From NCBI GenBank assembly GCA_943371965.1, contig CALRWV020000003.1:345053-409052 (forward strand): DNA of 64,000 nt. The letters run 5' to 3'. The stretch comes from CALRWV02 sp943371965 (lineage in GTDB: Bacteria > Bacteroidota > JABWAT01). Position numbers and translations under genes: made by a program. Shown here piece by piece: positions 26,665 through 35,525 of this stretch (positions within the stretch are counted from its first letter, which is position 1; each line of letters opens with the position of its first letter). The notes under the pieces are model-generated. The model did no database searches. It was not told the DNA's origin and was given only the letters and a program-made list of their open reading frames with translations.

Positions 26665-26901
26665 TTAATTTACGGATTCTACTCTGGTAACTTCAGGAGC
26701 ATATTTTTTAATTGTTGATTCAACACCGGCACGAAGTGTTAATGTACTAATGGGACAGATTTTACAGTTTCCCAACAATCGGACTTCAACAATGTTATTT
26801 GCCTTAACAGCAACAAATTCAACATCGCCTTCGTCTGTTTTCAACACGGGACGCACTTCGTCAAGTGCCATCAAAATACGATCAATCAATTCATTTTGCA
26901 T
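26665..26901 (-). CDS. NifU C-terminal-domain (Nfu) Fe-S scaffold protein
   Basis: The 78-residue protein is a single Nfu domain: IDRILMALDEVRPVLKTDEG, then GNCKICPISTLTLRAGVE with the CxxC that holds a 4Fe-4S cluster at the dimer interface. It carries clusters to target proteins. It lies 59 bases after the Mrp gene, a natural partner in Fe-S assembly. Confidence 0.92.
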   Translation of the reverse strand: MQNELIDRILMALDEVRPVLKTDEGDVEFVAVKANNIVEVRLLGNCKICPISTLTLRAGVESTIKKYAPEVTRVESVN

Positions 26902-26960
26902 TGTTTTGATTCCAGCCTCATAATCAAATGAAAATGAGGCAAATTTTCATTTCAGTATTT

Positions 26961-28043
26961 CTATTTAAATAATATTTCAACAGGTTTAGTTGCAACTCCA
27001 TCCGAATTCCTGATTGCAACCTGCTGAGCCAGTTTTGAGGCAATTTCTGAAAACACTTTCGCCTGAATGGAATCAGGTTCAGATATTCCCAATGGAATTC
27101 CCTTATCGCCACTGATTCTGATATTGGTTCCAATGGGTACTTCGCCTAAAAATGGGACATTGATATTGACTGCTGTTTTCTGTCCACCACCATAAGAGAA
27201 AATCTCTTCACGTTCACCGCAATGGGAACAAATAAAATAAGACATATTTTCAATGACACCCAAGCAAGGAACATTCACATTCTTGAACATTGCGATCCCT
27301 TTGATTGCATCAGAAAGCGCAACATCCTGAGGAGTTGTTACGATTACTGAACCAGTCAATGGAATAGTTTGAACCAAAGTTAACTGGATATCACCGGTTC
27401 CTGGAGGCAAATCCAAAATCAGATAATCCAAATCTCCCCATTCGGTATCGGTAATAAATTGTCTGAGTGCAGAAGAAGCCATTGGCCCTCTCCAAACAAC
27501 GGCCTGACCAGGATCAACCATAAATCCGATAGACATCAGCTTCACTCCATATTTTTCAATGGGAATCAACCGTTTACCATCAACCATCGGTTTTTCATTT
27601 ACAACATCAAACATCATTGGAATTGAAGGTCCGTAAATATCAGCGTCAATCAATCCAACCTTTGCACCAAATTTTGCCAAAGCTATTGCAAGGTTTACAG
27701 CAACAGTTGACTTCCCAACTCCGCCTTTTCCAGATGCTACTGCAATTGTATTTTTCACTCCGGGCAAGGAAATATTTCCAATGTTTCTTCCTGTTACCTG
27801 TGCGGTCATATTCACATGAATATTTGAACTTCCAGTTGCTTCTTTAACGGCAGCAGTTGCTTCGTTTTGAATCTTTTCCTTCATCGGACATGCTGGAGTC
27901 GTCAATTCAACTGTAAAAGAAATTTTATCGCCTTCAATGGAGATATCTTTTACCATGTTCAGACTGACAATATCTTTATGAAGATCAGGATCCTGAACTT
28001 TTGTTAATGCCTGTAAAATTGTTTGTGTCGAAATTGAAGCCAT
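26961..28043 (-). CDS. Mrp/ApbC-type Fe-S cluster carrier ATPase
   Basis: The 360-residue protein combines an N-terminal MIP18 domain (TKVQDPDLHKDIVSL, ending TTPACPMK) with a deviant Walker A ATPase (SGKGGVGKST) and LDLPPGTGD. The C-terminal ICSHC pair (CxxC) binds the bridging 4Fe-4S cluster in the dimer. Members load clusters onto apo-proteins. It is 16 bases after a DUF2442 gene and followed by Nfu. Confidence 0.94.
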   Translation of the reverse strand: MASISTQTILQALTKVQDPDLHKDIVSLNMVKDISIEGDKISFTVELTTPACPMKEKIQNEATAAVKEATGSSNIHVNMTAQVTGRNIGNISLPGVKNTIAVASGKGGVGKSTVAVNLAIALAKFGAKVGLIDADIYGPSIPMMFDVVNEKPMVDGKRLIPIEKYGVKLMSIGFMVDPGQAVVWRGPMASSALRQFITDTEWGDLDYLILDLPPGTGDIQLTLVQTIPLTGSVIVTTPQDVALSDAIKGIAMFKNVNVPCLGVIENMSYFICSHCGEREEIFSYGGGQKTAVNINVPFLGEVPIGTNIRISGDKGIPLGISEPDSIQAKVFSEIASKLAQQVAIRNSDGVATKPVEILFK

Positions 28044-28059
28044 TATTTTTCCTAAATGA

Positions 28060-28305
28060 TTATGCCAATATTTTCATGTTTTCGTATAAAAATTCAGGTG
28101 CCATGTCTGCACCATTTTCCCAAACGATAGTCTCTATTTCAGAATCTACCCGAAATTTTTTAAAGTTTTCAATTACCTTCAAAGGTTCGAAGACTTCACC
28201 ATCCAGTTCGCTCTTTAAATCTATCTCTCCGATTGCACCATTGTTAAATTTCAACCAGATTGTATAATCAGCAACATATTTTGCTTCCACAACATGCAAA
28301 ATCAT
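28060..28305 (-). CDS. DUF2442 domain protein (second copy)
   Basis: The 81-residue protein is paralogous to the gene at 16155: GEVFEPLKVIENFKKFRVD and ETIVWENGADMAPEFLYENM. Its usual partner immediately upstream is interrupted by a stop codon, so if the two form a functional pair this copy is an orphan. The role is unknown. Confidence 0.85.
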   Translation of the reverse strand: MILHVVEAKYVADYTIWLKFNNGAIGEIDLKSELDGEVFEPLKVIENFKKFRVDSEIETIVWENGADMAPEFLYENMKILA

Positions 28306-28307
28306 AA

Positions 28308-28565
28308 CTACTCCAATGGTTCTATGTTTTTAAGAAGTTTCTTTTGTTTTGCCAATTCCCAATTTTCTATCAGTTCATTTAAATGAATAATTCTCCATTC
28401 CTGAACTATAGAAAGCGTTCTGTTCGACAAATTCCCTTTGGAAATTCCTGATATTATTTCGATTGTCGATTCAGTATCACCTTATTTTGCATGAAAATGT
28501 GCCGGTTCATGATCACGCCAATAAATTGTAATTATTATTCCAAAGAATCTACTGGTAACAGGCAT
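28308..28565 (-). pseudogene. DUF4160 gene interrupted by an in-frame TAA
   Basis: Reading from the ATG gives MPVTSRFFGIIITIYWRDHE, PAHFHAK, then TAA (28482-28484) at codon 28. The same frame continues GDTESTIEIISGISKGNLSN to a TAG just before the DUF2442 start. The total of 85 codons equals the intact DUF4160 protein at 15895, and residues align across the stop (PPHFHANYDD versus PAHFHAK-stop-GD). One base change, probably a Tyr codon to TAA, explains it. No frameshift is seen. A sequencing error or restart inside the gene cannot be excluded. Confidence 0.8.
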
Positions 28566-28585
28566 TTTATTTAATGATTTTCCAT

Positions 28586-29599
28586 TTAATTCACTTCACC
28601 CAAATCTGAAAGCTCTGTGTGATCACCCAAATTGAGTTTTTTGAATTTCCCTTTTACCGTTGTAAAGCGGCCAACAATTGAATCTTTCACCATCATCATT
28701 TTCAAATTTGAATGGTCGTTGATGATACTGTTTTCGATATTGCATTTTTCGATTTTCACATTCGATGCAATTGAAACATTTGGACCGACCACAGAATTCC
28801 TGATTTCCACATTTTCACCAAAAAAAACCGGTGGAATGATAACAGAGTTTTCAAATTTCTGAACTTTAAGTTTGTCCTTTTTCAGATTCAGCAAAAATGA
28901 ATTGGTGTCCAGAAGACTTTGCATGTTTCCGCAATCAAGCCAGTAATTCACAGAACGGCTGACAAATCTGTAATTATCTGCAACCAAGCTTTCAAGCGAA
29001 TCTGTTAACTGATATTCACCCTTTACGGTTTTGTTTGAATCGATCAGATGCTGCAAATGATCACGCAGTTTTTCTGCATGTTTGAAATAATAAACGCCTA
29101 TAATCGCTTTATTTGAAACTGGAGTTTGAGGTTTTTCAACAAATTGATTGATGAAACCATCTTTTTCTACAACTACTCCGTACGCTTTCGGGTTTTCTAC
29201 TTCTTTCACCCAAATAACACCATCACCATTTAAAGTTGAAAGTCCGGAGAGATCAGCATCGAAAATGGTGTCTGCGTAGGCAACCAAAACTTCACCTTCC
29301 AATTTTTCCTTTGCCATATAAATTGCATGACCCGTTCCAAGCGGTGGGTCTTGAACAAAGTAAGAGGTTTTAACTTTATATTTCTTCAGCAGATTATCAA
29401 GACTTGCCTGAATATCTTTATCCAAATCGCCTAAAATGAATGATATTTCTTCAATTTTCCCTTCAAGGGTTGAAGTCAAAGTGTCTAGAATTTCTTCCAG
29501 CATTATCTTTCCTCCAACCATCAGTAACGGCTTTGGAGTTGTGTGTGTATGCGGACGTAAACGGGTTCCCTTTCCCGCCATTGGAATAATCATTTTCAC
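28586..29599 (-). CDS. Sugar-phosphate nucleotidyltransferase with C-terminal left-handed beta helix
   Basis: The 337-residue protein starts MKMIIPMAGKGTRLRPHTHT followed by TPKPLLMVGG, the nucleotide-binding signature of glucose-1-phosphate thymidylyl/uridylyl transferases. The UTP/Mg Asp lies in VAYADTIFDADL, and FVEKPQTP is the conserved product-site Lys. The C-terminal part (NSVVGPNVSIASNVKIEKCN) forms hexapeptide repeats. It makes a nucleotide sugar, donor unknown, in the cytoplasm. The Fis-type regulator gene ends only 2 bases before it. Confidence 0.88.
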   Translation of the reverse strand: MKMIIPMAGKGTRLRPHTHTTPKPLLMVGGKIMLEEILDTLTSTLEGKIEEISFILGDLDKDIQASLDNLLKKYKVKTSYFVQDPPLGTGHAIYMAKEKLEGEVLVAYADTIFDADLSGLSTLNGDGVIWVKEVENPKAYGVVVEKDGFINQFVEKPQTPVSNKAIIGVYYFKHAEKLRDHLQHLIDSNKTVKGEYQLTDSLESLVADNYRFVSRSVNYWLDCGNMQSLLDTNSFLLNLKKDKLKVQKFENSVIIPPVFFGENVEIRNSVVGPNVSIASNVKIEKCNIENSIINDHSNLKMMMVKDSIVGRFTTVKGKFKKLNLGDHTELSDLGEVN

Positions 29600-29601
29600 A
29601 G

Positions 29602-30366
29602 TTAATCGTCTCCTAAAATTCCAAATTTTTTCATTCTCATTATCAGTGTTGTCCGGTTGATTCCCATCAGTTTTGCAGCTTTGGTTTTATTTCCGCCAAC
29701 TGATTCTATTGCCCATAAAATGTACGATTTTTCAACTTCTTCCAAATGTGGAATCGGTTGTGTTTCAAGTTTAACCGGATTCAAATGAATGGATTCTCCA
29801 ACTGAAACTGGGAAAGTAAATTTGGTTACTTTTTCCTTGCTCTTTTGCTGAAGCGGATCCAAGTGATCAAATTCAGTAAGTAGTATCCTGTAAAGGGATT
29901 CGAGTTCTTTAAGTTCTTCTGTTCTCGGTTTATCCAACAGAATCAGTTTTGCATTTTCAATACACTGTTTGGCAGGAAACCAAGCGGAAAATTCGAAATA
30001 ATGAATTACAGCATTCAACCAGAATTCAACTGCTTCATCCTGAGCACCAATGTGCATTGCCATAATGGCAAGTGTATCCTGAGGAGTTTTATTGCCTGAA
30101 AGTAAAGTCTGCAATCTGTCTTTCAGAAATCGTTTTCTGTTTTGAAGGGTATGAACACCTGTGAAAACTTCATACTTGGTTCTACTTTTGAAATAGTAAT
30201 AATCATTTTTGAAGTGAGCCAAATACAGTTCATCTGCACCTTCTTTAAGTGCTTCTTCAATGAACTGAATGTTGATCCGTTCTGCCCACAAAACCAAATT
30301 GGACTTAGAAAAAAACGGACCGCCCATTGCAGCCATTTCAAGTAATTTTACAGATAAATCTTTCAT
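29602..30366 (-). CDS. Protein with C-terminal Fis-type helix-turn-helix
   Basis: The 254-residue protein ends in a Fis/NtrC-C DNA-binding helix-turn-helix: EKSYILWAIESVGGNKTKAA, then KLMGINRTTLIMRMKKFGI. The N-terminal two thirds are helical and unassigned, without the AAA+ domain of NtrC-type activators. It probably binds DNA or is a remnant-derived accessory regulator. It is the upstream member of a pair with the nucleotidyltransferase and could control that operon. Confidence 0.75.
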   Translation of the reverse strand: MKDLSVKLLEMAAMGGPFFSKSNLVLWAERINIQFIEEALKEGADELYLAHFKNDYYYFKSRTKYEVFTGVHTLQNRKRFLKDRLQTLLSGNKTPQDTLAIMAMHIGAQDEAVEFWLNAVIHYFEFSAWFPAKQCIENAKLILLDKPRTEELKELESLYRILLTEFDHLDPLQQKSKEKVTKFTFPVSVGESIHLNPVKLETQPIPHLEEVEKSYILWAIESVGGNKTKAAKLMGINRTTLIMRMKKFGILGDD

Positions 30367-30458
30367 AATTTCAGTTGTTTAATCGTGATACGGCAGTCGT
30401 GATCCGTGAGCATAAAATACAAATTCAAAAAATCTGTGGTCTGTCGTCTTTTAATTTT

Positions 30459-31721
30459 CTATTCCACTCTGCGTAAAATAAACGTACAGGCACCATCCAT
30501 ATTGGTGTTGTTTGGAAATGTTCTGAACCCAGTTTTCGTCTGATAAGAATTGAAGTATGGATCAGGGTTTAGATCATAATGAAATTCCTGATGTTTTCTC
30601 AAAAACCGCTCAACTACCGTTTCATTTTCAGTATCCAAAAACGAACAGGTTGAATACACAATTTTTCCACCAATTTTAACCATGTTGGATGCATTTTCAA
30701 GCAAATCCAATTGCAGTTTCTGAAGGAGTTTTAAATTGTCCGATGTTTGATTGGTGCGAATGTCCGGTTTTCTGTTCAAAACTCCAGAACCCGAACAGGG
30801 TGCATCAACCAAAACGACATCAACTTTATCAAATTTCACCTTTGTTGCATCACCGGCACCAGTTTGAATTTTATCTTTTATGGAAAGCCGATCAAAAGTT
30901 TGAGTCATCTGATCAATTTTCCGTGAATTTTTATCAATCGCCAAAACGAATTGCAAATTCGGGTTGTTCTTAACCCAAAAAGCCAGTTTTCCACCGGGAG
31001 CAGCACACAAATCAATTACAGAAGTTGAGTTTTTGTCAAAACCATATTTTGCAACCAACTGACTGGCACGGTCCATAATACTGACATTTCCGTTTTGGAA
31101 ATCTTTGGTTTTCAGAAGTGCGGAAAGATTGGTAACAACTTTATGATTTTCGAGATTGATATCAGAATCTTTCAAAAATTCTACAGAATCAGTCAATTCA
31201 CCATAAACAATAACATCTGTGATCGGGCGATCACTTAAATACATGCTGAATTCAGCTATTTTGTCTGTTCCAAATGATAAACGGTCTTTTACCCAAGCAG
31301 GAAGGTTTTTCTTTTTTCCTGATTCAAACTGAACTTTGATGGCATCACGGTTTTTAATGAAATACTTCATGATCGCATTGACCAATCCGCCATATTTCGG
31401 ATTGATTTCCTTCGCGATATCAACCCAACTGTTAACGGTAGCATAATCGGGAACGCCATCCATTTCCAAAAGTTCATAAAGTGCAAGTTCCAATAAATAC
31501 TGGATGCGTACCGGTGGTTTTCTTTCCATCCGTTCCAAAACAATTTCTTCAAGAATCTGGTGAAGGCGAACGGTTCCGAACAGCATTTCCTGAATTTCAT
31601 TCCGGGTTTGCTGACTAACTGATTCCTGAGCCATTTGCATGGAGAAGATTTCGGAAAGTTTTCCGGGATCCTGAAAAAAGTCTTCCAAGGTTCTTAGCGC
31701 GTAATTTCTGAAGGTTTTCAC
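30459..31721 (-). CDS. rsmB: 16S rRNA m5C methyltransferase RsmB-like (NusB/Sun)
   Basis: The 420-residue protein has an N-terminal NusB-like RNA-binding domain (about residues 5-135, including LLELALYELLEMDGVPDYAT) and a C-terminal SAM methyltransferase. Motifs are VIDLCAAPGGK for SAM, VDAPCSGSGVLNRKPDIR with one Cys, and YSTCSFLDTENE with the other catalytic Cys. It is expected to methylate C967-type position of 16S rRNA. The target assignment is by family. Confidence 0.88.
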   Translation of the reverse strand: MKTFRNYALRTLEDFFQDPGKLSEIFSMQMAQESVSQQTRNEIQEMLFGTVRLHQILEEIVLERMERKPPVRIQYLLELALYELLEMDGVPDYATVNSWVDIAKEINPKYGGLVNAIMKYFIKNRDAIKVQFESGKKKNLPAWVKDRLSFGTDKIAEFSMYLSDRPITDVIVYGELTDSVEFLKDSDINLENHKVVTNLSALLKTKDFQNGNVSIMDRASQLVAKYGFDKNSTSVIDLCAAPGGKLAFWVKNNPNLQFVLAIDKNSRKIDQMTQTFDRLSIKDKIQTGAGDATKVKFDKVDVVLVDAPCSGSGVLNRKPDIRTNQTSDNLKLLQKLQLDLLENASNMVKIGGKIVYSTCSFLDTENETVVERFLRKHQEFHYDLNPDPYFNSYQTKTGFRTFPNNTNMDGACTFILRRVE

Positions 31722-31790
31722 TGAATATTTTTTTTCTTTTGAATGTAATTATAGGTCATATTTAAAGTGGCTGAAGTTCGTTAATTTCTC

Positions 31791-31879
31791 TGTCATGTTG
31801 AGCTTGTCGAAACATTTTTACTGTTATACTGAAAACAGTACTCAAATTTAAAAAACCCTTCGACAAGCTCAGGGTGACA
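31791..31879. repeat. Imperfect palindromic intergenic repeat
   Basis: TGTCATGTTGAGCTTGTCGA pairs imperfectly with TCGACAAGCTCAGGGTGACA at the other end, and an inner TACTGTT/AACAGTA stem is also present. I have seen similar 'AGCTTGTCGAA' palindromes dispersed in many genomes. It may act as a terminator between two minus-strand genes. Single copy here. Confidence 0.65.
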
Positions 31880-31889
31880 AATTTTGTAT

Positions 31890-33137
31890 TTAAATTCCCT
31901 GTTGCTTCTTCTTCACAGATTGAAGTTCAAATGCGGAGAGAGCTTTGATATCGTCGAATAATTTTGAATCCGCCTCTGTAAATTCAATATTCCTTCTGGA
32001 CATGACAATTTTTGCAGTTTCTTTCGCTTTGGAAAGCCGGTATTCCACCAATCTTCCATCTGCACTCCAATGATAGGTTGGAATGAACCTTTCAGGGAAA
32101 CCTGCACCATAAACATTGCACGAAAATCCTACAACTGTTCCGGTATTCAATTGGGTGTTGATTCCCGTTTTGGAATGATCACCAAAAACACTTCCCATAA
32201 ATTGACTTCCGGTATCGGTCATTTTTCCGTTTTCCCACAAATCGACCGAAGCATAGGTATTTTTCAAATCTGAATTGTTGGTATCTGCGCCCAAATTGCA
32301 CCATTCCCCTAGAAAAGCATGTCCCAAAAATCCATCATGCTGTTTATTGGAATAACCTTGAATGACCACATCTTCCAGCTCTCCACCGATTTTACAAACG
32401 GGTCCGATTACACAATTCTGGTAGATTTTCGCGCCTATTTTAATCTTAGTCTTTTCACCAATGTAGCAAGGAGCAACAAGTGCAGAATTTGCCATGATTT
32501 CTGCAGAATCGTCAATGACAATATCACCACCACGGCAATCAAAACTGACAAAAGGATGGATGGTGACATTTTTTCCAACAAATACTTTTCCATCACCCAT
32601 AATTTGAGAATGGTAACTTGCTGTTGCGTCTGAAAACAATTTCGATTTCAGGAAGGCGGATTTCTGATTCCACATGGTTTCGTGGTTTGAAAGAACAATT
32701 TCCCAAGTGTGAAGGAATGTTTTACACTCAATGTTGATTTTGTTCTGTACGAAAGAGTCAAATTCGGATGTTTGAATAAATTGCTGTACCTGAGATTTAC
32801 TGATTTTTACGGCAATGATTTCATTTTCTGAAACGAGCGAATCTCCTGGCACTTTCAGTTGGTTAAGCAGTGGAACAATTTCATTAAAGTTCCTGATTCT
32901 TGAATTAATGAAAATACAGTCCATTTGAACAGCTGATGAATTAAAACCGGTATTTTTAGCTGAATAATATTCGGTTAAATGCGGCGATGTTTTAAAAAAC
33001 GAAATGGATTGCTGAAGTGCGGATTCAAGAAACTGGATCTGGGTGTAAAAACCGGTACGAATGTGGAAAAAAGCTCTGGAATAAGTGAGAGGAAAGAAAT
33101 TTGAGATGTGTGGGTCGTCAAAAATTCCGAATTGCAT
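31890..33137 (-). CDS. GlmU-like putative sugar nucleotidyltransferase/acetyltransferase (Bacteroidetes type)
   Basis: The 415-residue protein begins MQFGIFDDPHISNFFPLTYS and RAFFHIRTG, the opening I associate with the alternate bacterial GlmU family found in Bacteroidetes relatives. The C-terminal left-handed beta helix is clear, with SNKQHDGFLGHAFLGEWCNL and GADTNNSDLKNTY. The N-domain lacks the ordinary GxGTRxxPLT loop, so catalysis differs from classic GlmU. Probable role: supply of UDP-N-acetylglucosamine or a related sugar. Follows rpmE. Confidence 0.82.
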   Translation of the reverse strand: MQFGIFDDPHISNFFPLTYSRAFFHIRTGFYTQIQFLESALQQSISFFKTSPHLTEYYSAKNTGFNSSAVQMDCIFINSRIRNFNEIVPLLNQLKVPGDSLVSENEIIAVKISKSQVQQFIQTSEFDSFVQNKINIECKTFLHTWEIVLSNHETMWNQKSAFLKSKLFSDATASYHSQIMGDGKVFVGKNVTIHPFVSFDCRGGDIVIDDSAEIMANSALVAPCYIGEKTKIKIGAKIYQNCVIGPVCKIGGELEDVVIQGYSNKQHDGFLGHAFLGEWCNLGADTNNSDLKNTYASVDLWENGKMTDTGSQFMGSVFGDHSKTGINTQLNTGTVVGFSCNVYGAGFPERFIPTYHWSADGRLVEYRLSKAKETAKIVMSRRNIEFTEADSKLFDDIKALSAFELQSVKKKQQGI

Positions 33138-33141
33138 AAAT

Positions 33142-33172
33142 AAAAAAGGAATGCCGTTTCTGACATTCCTTT
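33142..33172 (-). terminator. Terminator after rpmE
   Basis: AAAGGAATG and CATTCCTTT form a 9-bp stem with a 10-base loop. On the minus strand it is followed by a run of T, fitting termination of rpmE. It lies just before the start of the GlmU-like gene, which must therefore have its own promoter inside or near the hairpin. Confidence 0.75.
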
Positions 33173-33190
33173 AAAAAAGTGGACTTAAAA

Positions 33191-33400
33191 TTACTTTTTT
33201 GCAGCGTAACGTTTGTTGAATTTTTCAACTCTTCCAGCGATATCCAACATTCTTGCGTCTTTACTTCCGGTGAAGAATGGATGACATGCGTAACAAACGT
33301 CAACTTTTAATTCTGATGCAGTTGAGCGGGTTTCAAATGTATTTCCGCACAAACAGCTAACCTTTACGGTATTATAATTTGGGTGAATTCCAGGTTTCAT
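33191..33400 (-). CDS. rpmE: 50S ribosomal protein L31, zinc-binding form
   Basis: The 69-residue protein begins MKPGIHPNYNTVKVSCLCGN and continues DVCYACHPFFTGSKDARML and GRVEKFNKRY. The Cys of CLC and CYAC are the zinc ligands of the C+ form. A C-minus paralogue, if any, lies outside the window. GGAG lies before the start. Confidence 0.96.
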   Translation of the reverse strand: MKPGIHPNYNTVKVSCLCGNTFETRSTASELKVDVCYACHPFFTGSKDARMLDIAGRVEKFNKRYAAKK

Positions 33401-33556
33401 TTTCAGTTTCTCCTATTTCAAACAGCAATAAAGGTAATGTTTTTAAAGTATAATTTCAAATTTATTGGTAAAATAAAACTAAACTGCCTTTATAGAGAGA
33501 TAAGAAGGATTGTTGGGGGAAAAATGTCAGTGGTTAAATTTTGAAGCCTTTTATTT

Positions 33557-33997
33557 TTACTTTTTTTCAAATTCCTGAAAATTCATTTCTGCTTCTCTGA
33601 CTCGGCTTTTGCCAAGAAACTCACTGGTCTTTTTGTTGATGGAGGCAATGATGGCTTTTCTGTGTCTCATTCTGCGGAAAAGAAAGGCTGGAAGTAATGG
33701 GATTGCTGCACAGAAAAAAATGACCAGTTTCACGTAAAAGAAAAATTGTTTCACTTCACCAGCTTCAATCAGGGCACTCATTTTAATATACTTTTCGATA
33801 TAATCAACATAGGAAAGGACACCGGTTGAAACATACAAGGCAAACAGAATCAGGAAAATAGAAACCACATAACAGGAAATTTCACCCAACACCAATGATC
33901 CGGATTTGAAAAAAAATATTCCTTTTGAACTTCTGGTTTTATCATCAACGTACTGCAACAATTGAATGGCTTCCTGTTCAACTGTTATTTGTGCCAT
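33557..33997 (-). CDS. Small membrane protein with two predicted helices
   Basis: The 146-residue protein has hydrophobic spans at about 37-60 (EISCYVVSIFLILFALYV) and 88-107 (FFFYVKLVIFFCAAIPLLPA). The rest is charged, with a basic segment after the second helix (RRMRHRK). No family is recognised. It may be a helper protein for the neighbouring signalling phosphatase, but nothing in the sequence ties them together. Confidence 0.65.
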   Translation of the reverse strand: MAQITVEQEAIQLLQYVDDKTRSSKGIFFFKSGSLVLGEISCYVVSIFLILFALYVSTGVLSYVDYIEKYIKMSALIEAGEVKQFFFYVKLVIFFCAAIPLLPAFLFRRMRHRKAIIASINKKTSEFLGKSRVREAEMNFQEFEKK

Positions 33998-34132
33998 TTT
34001 ATTGAATCTCCTGTTTGAATTATTTTTTTATTCGAATTTGCGAAGGTACAAAATTATTATGATAGACAGAAATCAAAGCATGTGATGTGTGATGAAAATC
34101 GGATCATACTGACAAATGCGATGAAATTGGCT

Positions 34133-35395
34133 TCAAATAATCCAATCGCGTTTCACAGACAGCACTGTTCTGTCATCCTCAGCAGGTTTCTGTCCGGAAA
34201 AATAATCGAGTGCAGTCCAAAGTTTGTTGTAAAAGCGATCGCTCCTCAGTCTGCGGTTTTCAAGCAAAAAAGGCATAAAATCTTTATCACTGTATTCTTC
34301 ATCCTGAGCATTCATGGTTTCAGAAATACCATCCGTATAGAAAAAGATAAAATCCTTTTCCTTTATGGTTGTTTTGCTGAATTCATATTCCCATTCTTCA
34401 AACATTCCCAAAGGAGGTCCTGATGTTCCCATTTCAAAAACTTTGTCGTTGTCTTTGATGACCAATGCGGCCGGATGTCCGGCATTGCAGAATTTCAATG
34501 TGTGTTTTGAAGTATTTAAAATTGCGATCAGAAAAGTAATGTAGGTATCGGCCGTTGAATTTTTATAGACAACATTGTTCAGCTTCCCAACCAGTTTTTC
34601 AAGCGGATAATCGGCATCCAAAAAAGCATGTAAACTTGCCTGTAAAGTAGAAACAAGTAAACTGGCGGGAACGCCATGACCGCTTACGTCCGCAATGACG
34701 AGTGCAAAATTGTTATCGGTTAATTTAATAACATCAACATAATCACCGCCAACTTCAGAACACGCTTCATATCGGATTGAAAAATCGTATCCATCAACTT
34801 TGGGAAGCGTTTTTGGAATCAGCTTTTCCTGAATGTGACGTGCAATTTCCATTTCCTTGCGCAATTTCGCCGTTTCAAGTGACTGTTCGTGCAGTCTTGC
34901 GGTTTCAATGGCAACCGCACCCAACGAAGCCAAAGAATCTGCAAATTCCCTGTCATCTTCATTGAACAGCCCATTAATTTTATTGATCAGCTGCATGACA
35001 CCGATAATTTCGCGCTGGTTGTTCAGCATGGGAAGAATCAGCATTGATTTGCTTCTGTAACCGGTTCGGGCGTCATTTTCTTTATTGAAACGCGAATCAA
35101 GATAAACATCATCAATAATCAGGGTCTCACGGGTTGCTGCAACATGTCCTGCCAATCCAAAGCCGAATGGAAGCCTGATTTCCCTGATATCATTACCGAT
35201 CAAAACCTTGGACCATATTTCCTGTTTTACTTTATCGACCAGGTAAATGGTTCCCCTATCGGCATTTAAAAGCCTTTGGGCATAATTCAGATTCGTCTTG
35301 AGAATTTTATCCAGATCCAGAGTCGAATTTAAAACCAACGCCACTTCGGAAAGTGCCTTATACCTGTCGGTTAAGACATTCTTTTTTTCAGCCAT
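34133..35395 (-). CDS. GAF domain-PP2C (SpoIIE/RsbU-type) serine phosphatase
   Basis: The 420-residue cytoplasmic protein has a GAF sensory domain at about residues 25-165 (for example RGTIYLVDKVKQEIW) and a C-terminal PP2C phosphatase. Metal-binding motifs are SEVGGDYVDVI, IADVSGHGVPASL, FYTDGISE and EDDRTV. Such enzymes usually act on anti-sigma factor antagonists in partner-switching. No antagonist or sigma gene is beside it. The ATG chosen is MAEKKN; a GTG four codons earlier is possible. Confidence 0.88.
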   Translation of the reverse strand: MAEKKNVLTDRYKALSEVALVLNSTLDLDKILKTNLNYAQRLLNADRGTIYLVDKVKQEIWSKVLIGNDIREIRLPFGFGLAGHVAATRETLIIDDVYLDSRFNKENDARTGYRSKSMLILPMLNNQREIIGVMQLINKINGLFNEDDREFADSLASLGAVAIETARLHEQSLETAKLRKEMEIARHIQEKLIPKTLPKVDGYDFSIRYEACSEVGGDYVDVIKLTDNNFALVIADVSGHGVPASLLVSTLQASLHAFLDADYPLEKLVGKLNNVVYKNSTADTYITFLIAILNTSKHTLKFCNAGHPAALVIKDNDKVFEMGTSGPPLGMFEEWEYEFSKTTIKEKDFIFFYTDGISETMNAQDEEYSDKDFMPFLLENRRLRSDRFYNKLWTALDYFSGQKPAEDDRTVLSVKRDWII

Positions 35396-35465
35396 TTGTA
35401 ATTTCACATCTTAAGTCATTAAATGTCACTCATAAAAATAACGGATAACTAATCGATTATCCAAT

Positions 35466-35496
35466 TTTTAAGTTCTTGCTGTTCATATTATATTTG
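35466..35496 (+). promoter_or_regulatory. Putative promoter of the outer-membrane protein gene
   Basis: TATATTTG matches the TAnnTTTG box exactly, with TTTT 19 bases earlier in place of TTTG. It lies 29 bases before the start codon. Assigned by eye. Confidence 0.35.
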
Positions 35497-35525
35497 CCAG
35501 ATTCTTCAATAAATCAGGAAATTCC

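Noticed and set aside
28308..28565. Stop-codon recoding in the DUF4160 gene
   Set aside because: TAA is used as an ordinary stop elsewhere, no recoding signal is visible, and a single point mutation is simpler.
31791..31879. Third member of the RAYT palindrome families
   Set aside because: Its arms (AGCTTGTCGA) do not share the CCGTC...GACGG core, so it is kept separate.
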